NCBI RefSeq assembly: GCF_023343835.1
Contig: NC_064434.1
Location: 13,559,505-13,623,504 of the forward strand
Reading direction: 5' to 3'
DNA from: Lagopus muta
Lineage: Eukaryota > Chordata > Aves > Galliformes > Phasianidae
DNA: 64,000 nt
Below, one piece after another: positions 47,401 to 59,400 of the stretch. A program made the position numbers and the translations under genes. Numbering within the stretch: the first letter of the stretch is position 1; the number at the start of each line of letters is the position of its first letter. The notes under the pieces were generated by a model, which had not been told where the DNA came from, made no database searches, and was given only the letters and a program-made list of their open reading frames with translations.

Positions 47401-50400
47401 CAAGAAAGTCTACCATGCATCATTAAAAAATGATTTTCTAACATATTGTTTATAGGTCATTACCCACAGTAGAACAATATAAGAACAATAGTTTTATGCT
47501 GGTAACAGTAAGGTACCAGTAATGAGCAAGGACATGGGGATATATATATATATCCCATGGCCAACTGTTCTCCCAGGGCATGTGAGTAACACCCACAAAC
47601 ATCAATGTACATTATGTCACGATCCACAATCAATATGTGACGCTTGGTTTACCAACATGTAACATCAATTTTGAGCACAGCTCTTAGGCCCAAATACCAA
47701 GCCACCTAAAGGCCCCAACATTTCTACAAACTGTGGTGAAGACTGAAAGAAAATAAAACTTTCTTTTGAAGAAGAGGCCTCATCTGGGTGGCACAAACCG
47801 TTTGATCTCAGTGGAAAAGGAAGAAAACTACACAAGCAGCAGAAGTGTAAGCAAACAACTTATACTTTTTGGGGAAGTAAAGCGCAGCAACTTCTGGATC
47901 CATGTCAGTAAGGTCATCTAAATAGACACCGTCAGCACCAAGATGCCGGCTTCGTTTGTCTGTAAGGGATGGTAGAAATAAGTCTATTAACAAGTCTCTT
48001 CTGTGTAAGAAGTCTGAATTGGTACTGCTATTTAGCTATTCATTTTAGGATTGAGAAAGAAGACAAGTCGTAACAGTCTGTGAACTGCAGTTGCATAAAA
48101 TAGTACTGCCTAAAGTTTCAAAACAAGTTGCTTGTATACATTGCTCACACTTGGAACACACAAATGGAAAAACAGAGGAGAATTGTGAGATATGCTGCAG
48201 CTTTCCTCATTCAGAGGATTGACTGGGAATTGCAAACTGTTGGTCACTAACTTGGGCTTTTTTGACTTCAAAGACATCAAAAAGTTTGTGAAAATTGCTA
48301 TAAGCTTGTATGCTTACTGATAAAACATACCTGCACAAAGCAGGCTTATGTAGAATTCTCGTAATTATAAAATAATCAGAGCTCTAAAATTTAACATTTT
48401 GTAAGCAAGTATATTTTACATGAAGACTAACATTTGCAATAAAATACAGTAGATACAGATCCCAAAAGTTAGGAAACAAATGCAGACATCTCACAAATTC
48501 AAGACAAGATGCATACCAAGAATATATAACTAAAATTGCTCAATTTAGAGTATATCTATTGTTTGTGTAAAAATCCATGCTACATCACTGTACAAGAACA
48601 GAGACTCAAGTACCAGCCATGCACAATAACTCTGAAAGTGGTCAGAGCAAGTGAATCAACAGATCTAGAGTGGGAATGTGCCAAAAACAAGATCTCTGAA
48701 TTCAACCATATTTGAGGAATTTGGAGCAAATTTTGCAGCCTTGCCAAAAATACCCAACAAATGAAAACTTCTGTCCTTCTATACTGTGAGCAACTCAGGT
48801 TTTGAATGTTCTTTGTAAAGTGTATTCCTTTCCAAGTCTGAAAGTGTCCTAAGGGCACAGATTAATTTATATGGCAATGGAGTGCTTTATCACCATGAAC
48901 TTTAAAAAACAAAATCATACATGTAAATATGAAGAATCAAGTTTTACCTTTCTTTCTGGAAGGAGAATCCATCTTGCCAACTGCCTGAGCTGAGCAAGCC
49001 GCAGCTTGTTTTATATCCTCATTGGCAGGCAACGATAGTACAGCTGCTCCTGCAGATTCTGTCTCTGGCTTATTTGTCTCAGCTGGCAAGGGCTCAGTTT
49101 CATCAGCAGTTGCTGCATCAGTCTGTCCAAGGACAGGTAGAGGAGACACACCATTAAACTCCTCTATAGGAGCACTCTGGATGACCCGAAAGTGAGTGCT
49201 TTCAGAAGGATTTACATCGATTGTGTTGGGTTCCTTAGCTTTGATCAAAGAACTCGCCTGTAAGGAAAAAAAAAAAAAAAAAAAAAAAAGACTGCTATAC
49301 AGAAAAGCTCTTAAAAAAATGCAATAGTTTCACCTGTACAATACAAGATCAGATTCTCAAGGTGAGCAAGCCACAAATAACTGAGTTTGATGCTTCAAAA
49401 TACAATAGCCTTTTACTGCACTACTTGCTTGTAAGTATGTTTTATATATAATGTTTATATATATACACACACACACACACACAAATATAATATAATGCAG
49501 CTGCATCCTGGGTCCAGGAAAATTTTGTTCTACAGTGGGTTCTGCAGTCCTCATTTCCCACACACCTGTGTGAGAGCACATCACAGCTCCCACCTGACCT
49601 CCTCTCTTTCAGCACAAAGTGCAGCTTTGCCTTAGAAAGTAACCCTGACAAACATTGTTGACTAGAGTTCTCATACAATCAGAATGCTCCCAGGGAAAAA
49701 GATGTGGCTTGCTGTAACTTATCAATACTCCAGGTTAAGTTTTTTCAGCTCTCTATAGGCACAATTCTAGATCTCCCTGGAGTGCAAGACATGAGGCCTT
49801 CTTACAGAGGGAACTGCACTACAACAGCAGCTGTACGGCTACTGTAACCTTCATGTCAGAGCAAGCAAACATTTACAAGGTGATGAAGAGCATCCAAAGC
49901 TTAACTCCCACTTCAGACATGGCCAGATAAATTCACAATAGCTTGGTTATCGACACAGATAGGGATTGCAAAGGGAAGAGTCTCCGAGAATAAGATCTGC
50001 AAGGCCTACTTTGCTGGCCTGCATAGCGTGGGTTGTCCCTTTATTCTGCTCCTGTCCCATTGCTCCCTACAGTCCTTCCTGCAGAAAAGCCAGCCTTCAG
50101 CAGAAAGAAGCAAAAGCTGCATACTCTGTGCCCCCGTAGCTGCAACATGTCCTTGTAACTAGCAATAGGACAAGAGAGAAAGGCCTCAAGTTGCATAAGG
50201 GGAGGTTCAGACTGATATTAGGAATAATTTCTTCCCAGAAAGAGTCATGAGGTATTAGAACAGGCTGCTCAGGGAAGTTGTGGAGTCACCATCTCTGGAA
50301 GCATTTAAGGAAAGGGTAGATGTCCACCAAACCTGTCCCTAAGTACTACAACAGGACTAGATGACCTTAAGATCTGCTCCAATCTTAACGATTCTATCAT

Positions 50401-53400
50401 CATTGTTTCTCTCACCCACAGGCAGGTACAAGTCCTCAATCTCTTGTCCTGAATGAATGCTCTGACTCAGCAGCTCCCATAAGGAGACAGACACACCTGA
50501 CCAGCAGCGCACTCAGCTGCATATGGCTTGGCAGACAATGCTGCTGGCACACCACAGATTCTGCCATCTAGCAGAGCTCTCAGAAAAGCCAGATGGCCTC
50601 AGGCTGGACACAGGCATCAAGCCAGTCAAGTCAGGACATCCAAGAAAGCTGCACATCTGGGCATGTGAAGATTTGTTGACAATTGCAGGTGTTTCTGGAT
50701 ATATATACACTCAAACAGCCACTTTCATTTTTGGTGAATCAAACTGCTAACACCAAACACCTACTTTGCATCTAAGGCTCTTTAGGAACAAAATGCAATT
50801 TTCCTACATGAAACCTTACAATTTCATGTGAAAATGGGATCTCTTCTCCCTTCAGGAGCCTGCAATAAAGTAAGCACATTTTCCCAATCAAAGCACAACA
50901 GATGCCAGCAAGGAATTAAACTGATTACACCACATACCTTCGTAGCCTGTGGTAGCTCTCCCCAGGCCCAGTGCATGTGTGGATTCTTTAGTCCACTCCT
51001 GTCTGTAGATTTACTGACTAATTCTGAATCACTTTGAGGAGTAGGAGGACGTGAGCCTGATGGACTGAAGAAAAATAAACAAGAAAAGAAGTAGTACTTA
51101 CTACAGAAATACTACAAAACCAAAAATAACCTTGACACAGTAAGCACATTACAAATTGACATGCACCAGTCCAAAGTGTTGGAAGTTTTATGATTATTAT
51201 CAGCCAAATGAGACAGTATGAAAGCAAGGAAAAACATTTCAAACAGTTCAGGATCTTCTTAATACTAGCACACAGTGGTCTCATCATCTGCCATCTTTTA
51301 GTAACTGCCATCACAGAAGCAGACTTCAAGAAGATGAAAAAGATGAGATGAGCACAGGACCTGAATGTTTCAGAAGATTCTTTTTCCTATGTGGAAAAAA
51401 AAGAATTTGGAATGGGGATGGCACCAGAAGCAGTAGATGAAAAGATGTTAGTATTGTTACAATGGACATGAAGTATAGAAGTGATTCACTCGGATCAACA
51501 AGACACCTTACCCTGACTAAGTAATTAACCTAAAGGTATTCAGTTTATTACTTCTTTTTACTGACTTGTTCAATTCCATCCCCATATACATGTTTATAGG
51601 GAAAACAGCAGGAGTAGTACACAAAGAAGTTGAGTGATCCCAACAGAAAAATATTTAACTTTTTGTTTTGCTGTACTGGAATATAAAATCATTTATTTAT
51701 CAGGATATTATCAGTTTTGCAACATATTTTTAATCTGAAGTCAACAAAGTGAAGTCAATTTAGTCCTTAATAAATGATGCACTGATTTCAAGGGTAAAAG
51801 GAAAAATCATAATTATCTACTCTGCCTTTCTGCGTGATGCAACTCCTAGAATTTCACCCCAAAAATCTCTGAAGAAAGCCCATTATTTTTTGAGCCACAG
51901 AATTTATGGCTGTTTGAGAAGTCATTGGTATATTCATTCCATCTTGATTCACAAACCACAAGAAAAAAAAATAATAATAATAATCCACAACATTCATAGA
52001 TCAAGGGTTCAAAGCTGAGTTATCTTCACTGTTAAAAAGCTTTCTACATTGGTCCAAGTTCTTCATGTTTGTTTGTTTTTTTTTGTTTTGTTTTTTTTTT
52101 TTTTTTTTAAACTTTCTTCTAAATAAACTGAATCCACATGAATATCCAAAATAGCTTTGCTCTTCCAAAACAGGACAGTTTTGTAGAGTATGGTGGGGAA
52201 CTCAATGGTTACAGGCAAATAACTACTATGCACTTACATAAAACAGCTTTGAAAGACCTGTGAACTTCAGTCCTGAATATTATCAACTTTATCTGCATTA
52301 TTGCTTGTTTTTAACTCTGCTGCACTGGGACATATCTTGAATATGGAAACATGAACACTCTTCAGCTACAAATGATTAAATTATAGAGTTTATAAAAGGA
52401 CCAAATACTCATTAGTCCATAAAGTACCATCTGACACATGAAGGAATTAATGAAATACATTGTAAAAGGCAATTTCAAGCTCCGAGGATTTAAGAAATGC
52501 CTGGTGGCATTTTCAATATCTTTCACTAGCCCACTAGCAAATTTCTAGAACTGGCAATACGCATCTAGGGCCCACTGAAAATTTGCATGTTAGGAATCTG
52601 GACACTTAAGAAAGTCTTTGCCAACAATGATCCTATTGCAACTTCAAGCTCCAAAAATCTAACTTCAAGGAAGCATTATCACCACACTAATCAGTGCATT
52701 ATAAACATTTTAACTTTCAAAACACCTATTCTACTTCAAAAAAGCCTTCTGTCCAGGCTTTGGGGTGTATTCAGATCAAACTCCCACCTTACTCAGCCAG
52801 ACAACTGAAGAGAATACAGGCATTAATTCAGCTTGGGCTAGCAACTGCATTTTGCAGTGAGAATACAGACCAAGGAGTGGAGCAGAGGGGCCTTGCATTT
52901 CCCAGAATTTTCTCTGAAAACACAGTTTTCTTACACACACAACTAAGCGAAGAAGAACCGTGACATTTATTCCCAGACATACATGTGTAGGTGCTTGAAA
53001 CAGCATACGTTAACACTGAGTTCTGCTCTGAGAAAGCTCCTGATGCAAAAAGGCTACTACCCACTCTCCTAAAACAGAGCACACACCATCTCTTGAATTT
53101 TCAACACAAGTACAATACCCATTTTACATGGAATAAATACTAACACAATACCAGAGGAGACCATAATTACCGTTGCAATGGCATCTCAGTGTAAAAGGTT
53201 TGATATCAAATCAGAATGTAAACACATCTATAAGGCAAAGAGAATAAACTATGGTCTTGTTTACAAAAAAGAATACTAAAACATTTTTACCTTTTATATA
53301 ATCTAGAATATAAACTGGAATTTTCCAAGCCATCGAGAAACATTAGTATGGAGTTAGAGACCTTCCAGTGAGAGCTGTTTTTCTATTAGAGAGAAATATC

Positions 53401-56400
53401 CTTCTTACTTCATACTATCTTGTTTAACACTCAGCAGCTACTCTCTCCCCACATAATACCCTTCTGGAACAGCAATTTATGTGTGCAGAAGGCAATTATG
53501 CAAACTATAGTCTTGCTTATTTACTGTCTGTTTGCATAGTTCTACCTCCATGTATGTGACGCCAGATTTGTCTCCTTTATCTGTGCAAGGACTATTTTAG
53601 CTGCTATTTCCCTCAAAATATTGCTACCAAAGTAACATCATACTGGAGGCTAATAAAGCTGACAACCACTTTTTTTTTTTACTCCACTATCATAGAATCA
53701 CCAAGGTTGGAAAAGAATCATCCAGTCCAACCATCCACCTACCACCATTTCCCACTAAACCATGTTCTTCAGTACATGTAAACATTCCTTGAACACCTCC
53801 AGAGTGAGTGATTCAACCACCTCCCTGAGCAGCCCATGCAGCACCTGACCATTCTTTCAGAGATTTATTTCCTAATGTCAGACCTGAATCTCCCCCGTGC
53901 AACTTGAGTCCATTCCCTCTAGTCCTATTGCTAGTTACAGTAGAAGAGACTGAAAATGCTATATGAAATTAAACCTTGGATTAGTGTTATACTTGCACTA
54001 GGAAGGTCAATAAAGCTGAACTGCAAGATCACATAGGATTTGTAGTTCAGTGATATTAATCTAGAAGCAATTCCCTAAATAAAAGACTCCAAAGGATTTT
54101 TATTTCTTACACCATCAAGACATTTGTAACTCAGGCCAAGCTATACCTCGCCTTTCATACAATTCTTCTGTCCTCAAGTCAGGCACTGACGCAGCCCAGA
54201 TGAATTTCTACCCCCTTCTACAGATTGCTGAAGATACTGCAGATCAAACTAGAGCTACCAGTCCTGCCAGCAATGCATAAGGGCAAACTCAATCATTTAG
54301 GCAATCTATCCAATCCACATATCCAATCCATAAACACCAAATACTGGTGTCCCAGACCTATAGATTTCTTCATACAAGCTGTGCATGCAATGAATGTAGT
54401 CTGATGTCAAAGAATTAGGAACTTGGACTGTGGCTAGCAGCTCTATAGCAGGAAACCACGCTTATCTAAGAAATACTTCCTACTGAAAACAAGGAAAGCC
54501 CAAGAAAACAGCAGTGTGATCTGCAAAAAAGTCCTGACTTGACCGAAGTCAAACAAACTGCAAAAAGATAGGCAGAAGGAAAGGGAGGTACCTCATTTAC
54601 ATTCCAGAACAACTGTTCAGAGTTTCTGAGCCTCCTTTTGAGTGATCACAGTAGCATTTCTGATCTCATACAGAGGAAAGGAGCTGTAGACAGAGAGGGC
54701 CTTATCTAGACCAGTCACTACAGCACTTTAGCTGCAAGTCTCAACTGCAGGACAGCTAAACTCCAGATCAAATTTGATGGAGCCATACAGGGCATATTAT
54801 TTGTTCAAGGCCCACTGGTGCATACGCTCTACCTTCCCATGTAAATACTGGGGAGAACATCCCTGACTACCCCAGGATTTCACACAGAGTAGCTGTTGTT
54901 ATGGCTGTTTAGGCTATAAAGAGTAGATCTCCAAGCTGGGAAACCCTTAAGATTTTCAGTTTTTAATACTACCTTTGGTATCTAGCTTGGTATCTATGTT
55001 GAGATAAGCAACGTGCAATGTAGTCTGATTCACTACTCAAAGCTTCCCCAGCACTAAAGGAGAACCAAGACACCATATTCAGACACATAATTTAGAAGGT
55101 TTTACTTAGTTGCTATAACATCTCTCCACTAACTGGAAAGAAAGTGCCTGGCTGCAGAACCTTGAGACACCTTGAACACAAGGCATCTACAAATATCTCT
55201 ATCTACTTTCAGATTTGTAAGAAGTCCAAGGTCAGAGGATGCCCACACTACAGCAGAGGCATAACTGTGGGTCTCCCAAGTTTTAGGCTCTATCTGTTGT
55301 GCCATCTTTCCGCCTAAGATGCACCCCATTCCAATCCAGTGTGCAGAGAGTATTTCAAAGCAAGCAACAAGAGAAAAAAGAGGTTCTGTTTTGACATTTG
55401 GCTCCTCCCATTTTAAAAAAAAAAAAGCAGAATTTGTATTTCTGAGTTTTAAAGGTTGTGTTTTGCTTTTACTTTCACTGGTGAAGAAGTAAACTCCTCA
55501 GGAGAAACAATGGATAGAAATGTCATTTAAATATATATTAACTGTAAAAAGGCACATGGAAATGCCAGTCTTCAGAGGACTGCAAACCTTCACTAAGTTC
55601 CTTCTCCTTTTTGGGGGTATCATCTTAATGAACTTATCTTTAAACTAGGTCTTCAGTGCCCTGATTTGATGGATACATTAGCTACCCTCATTCAACGTGT
55701 GATTCAAGGCAACCTACCTCCAGCCAGTGCTCACACAGAAGAGAGGAAGTGATTTCCAAAGTCACTTTCATTAAAGTGTCTGGGTTAGCAATGAGTACAG
55801 TTATAAATACAGCAAAGTTCACGTGCAATTAATGTGCCAAGAGCATATTAATGCATTAAAAGGATTAAAGAATAGCACAGAAAAGTGGGAGAACAACTGT
55901 TCTACCTGTCTGAAGGAGAAAAATGAGAAGACTGATGAGGACAAGAGTTAGATAGGCCACCATCTACTGGAACAGTGAGAAGAGAGGATTGCCCTGTGCA
56001 ATCTATAGGTTTACTGGACAACACAACATGTTGGTAAGAAAAAAAGAAATAAAACAGTGTCATTATTCACAACTAGTGCTGATTAACATAAGCTCTTTGT
56101 GTATTAGCTATGTAAATGATGAATTTACATCTAGAGTTTTCAAAATACAGAATATTGCAATCCAGAAACAAACAGAACATACAGTAAAAAAAAAAAGCCA
56201 CTGAGGAGGCAGGGTATTGACACATACTATCACCAGCTAATCTCATTAAGCTATACAGTCAGTGCAGAAAGTTTATTATAGAATGCAATGTAAAACATCT
56301 AAATTAAGCCTCTAAAATCATTTCCTTGCTTTCCTTTCTTCCATTCCTCACCCACAGAGACAGTTCATTAAGACATACCATAAAGTCTTACTGATACTGC

Positions 56401-59400
56401 CCCACTTGAAGTGGTGTACAGCCACATAAACACACACACTCTTCATTCTTATTTTAATGAATGCAACTGACAACAAGATATCAATTTCTGATGGTATTTC
56501 CCAAATACCAGGAATGGACATGAACATTCATTTAAAAAAAAAAAAATAAGTATAATCAAAGTATACTTATTGAGTATACTCAAAGTGCTTAAAGTTTTAC
56601 ATCTCTGCGTTGACTGACATGCTTAGAAAGTGTGTGCATCAGGTAAAGATTCAGCTTTGACAACACATATAACCTCTTTGAAGTACACACATCTGTTAAT
56701 ACCACTGCTTGCACATAAGTATTCTTTAGAATTTGTGGGCCTGAATTTGTATGCACGTGTTTGTTAAATCAAGGGCAGAGTTAACCTGAAATTGTTCTAC
56801 AGTATGTGATTTCATCTAGCAGTTGACAGTGATCATGTTTGTTGTCAAAGTTTTCATAAGACTTCATATAGCACTAGCATGTAAGAAATTAATGAAAAGA
56901 GAACTATCTAGGACTGTACCATCAGAAAATTACCTTTGAATAGGTGACCATTCCCCATCTGAACGAGGGTATGATGAGGACTGAGAATAAGTAGACACAG
57001 CAGGTGCCTTTATATCAGATACATCATCAACAAACACATCCGGAACAAGAATCCTAGGAAGAGACATGACATTAAAAAAAAAAAAAAACATTTTATTACT
57101 CAACCATTACACACTACAGACAGCTGGGGTGGGAGTAAAGGGGGGAAAAACACGTACTGCAAAGAAGAATTGACTTAACCTGAAGTAAAAAGACAGAGAA
57201 ATGTCATCTGATTCACACCTTCCTAGCCCACAGCATGACTAAAGACTGTTCTTTTTTTAAGTGCCATTTTCATTATTCCTGATAGTAGCACTCTGATAGC
57301 TTTCTAGCCAAAAGCTGTTTCTAAGAGAGAATGTTTATCAGCCATGTGTACCAACTTCAAAATTACTGTCAGAGGTACAGAATGGAACATTAACCCTGCA
57401 TTAGGTTTCCATTATACATCTCCATTCCACTGTGATACCTTGAATTGTCCAATGGTTCCTTTTCTTCCTCTGAGCTAATCTCTATAGGAAACATGTCTTC
57501 ATCTTCTGATGTGTCTCCAATGTCTTCTCTTTTTAAACTGTCTATTTTGTGGGTAGACTTCCTCCTCTTTTTTCTTCTCTTTTTCACAGAGCTACAGACT
57601 GGAGATGTTTCATTACCAGGCTGGGATCCATGAGCTTGGGGTGGTACTTGTGAGGATACACTGTTGTCCAGGTTTCTTATCCTGTCAATTGAGTTCCTCT
57701 TCAGCTGAGCTTCCATTAACACAGTTCCCTCAGACAGAATGGGGGACGTAGAGAGATGATAAGGAATTACTTCCTGAGAAAGAAATCCAAAACATGCAAA
57801 AAAGTTAGTTCTTCTGCCAGTCATAAATATAGATCTAAAATCCACACACAATCAACAAAATTTAAGACATCACTCAGAAAACTAATGATTTGATATCTGG
57901 AAGCTCAGCAAGATTCCTCTGTAGAAGAATTTGAGAATTCATTCCACTTTGTACAGTAACAAAAATTAAGGGCTTTACTGATAGATTACTTCACACAGGG
58001 ACTACTCAAAACAAGTGTGACCGACAGACTTACATAGGCTAGTACTTAATTCCACAGTTCAAGAGCAGAAATTTTCATTTAAATACAATTCACATGAATT
58101 ATAGTTGCAGGATCATGTCTTTGGCAAGTACCACAATTACTCTGCACACAAACGTTTACAAGGCACATGCACTTTATGCTGGCAGTCTGCTGAGTATGTG
58201 TGTTCAAAGTCAAGATTTCTGAGAGAAAAAAGAAGCTGTGAAAATACCATCCTCTGCTGTACGCATCTTTGGATCACATGAACTGTGTACATGTTATTTC
58301 TGTTCACACACTGAAATGCATATAAGCCCGTAATTTTTAGTTATGTGATGATTTTCTTCAGGTTCTTTCCAACCTCAGCAATCAAGAAAAAGTTCAGTAC
58401 TGAGTTCCAATAGCAGAAAAATATCCAGAAACTTTCAAACTTACAGAACAGATAAAAATACATTTTTCAACAAAATCTCTAAATTCAGAATTGACTTTGA
58501 ATAGTAAGCACTGTGTTTTAACAAACTGGAATTTTGATTCTTACCTGATTGTTATCCATCTCCTGCACAAAAAAGGCTTCTCCATTGTCTCCTAGTTTCA
58601 TGTGCAAATCTACAGCCTCTCCATTAATTTCTATGTCAACCTGGAAGTCAGTAACATTTTTGAAAATTAAAACAACATTGTTTTAGATACACAGTTCATG
58701 TTCAGCTATCCTACCTTTGTCAATGGACAAATACTTCTCAGTGCAGCACAGGAAGCCTCCTCATTAACAAAAAAAACCACTCCACTCCACTTGTGAAGGG
58801 GCAGGGAAATTTTCTTGCCCTTCACAAGGCCATCAGTTTTCAGGATGCTGCCCTAACTTATTCAGCTCATTGTTGTCTAGCTCCCCAGGAAGGTTTATAG
58901 CCATTACATAAAGCCCTGAATCTTTTTAATTGAAATTCTAGATGCTTCATTTGCCACATAAATCTTTCCTCCCTTTTAATTCACAGCCTAATTTTTCAGA
59001 GTGCAGAAAGTGCTTCCACATACGAATTTCTAATATCCTGTCTTTCAAATTAATTAAGCAAGTACTATGAGAAGCAGAAACAAAAATGTTTTTTTTTTTT
59101 TTTTTTATTCTCAACACGATCCACATATTGATTTCTTCCATGCATTTATCTTAGGGCTGTACAGCACCAACCATTTCCATTTCTTCTCAGGAACACTTCT
59201 CTCTTTGCTTATAACCATTTTTGCCACTAACTTCTTTTTCACAGTATTTATGGAGGGAAGACTTGGACAACCTACATTTACATCTCCAGAAATTGTACGT
59301 GTTTGGCATAGGAACAATTTCAACTGTTATCCATTTTAATTGTTTGCATTCCTTTTTGATTTCGGTAAGACTTAAAGAATGATGACATTTGAATTTTTCT

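Noticed and set aside
57390..57851. 153-codon minus frame taken whole as a gene
   Set aside because: Only 57439-57773 is exon 3 of LPIN1; the ends read into introns past a clear acceptor and donor.
58345..58385. CR1-like tail TTCTTTCCAACCTCAGCAAT in intron 2
   Set aside because: Too short and diverged; lacks the terminal TTCTATGA repeats.
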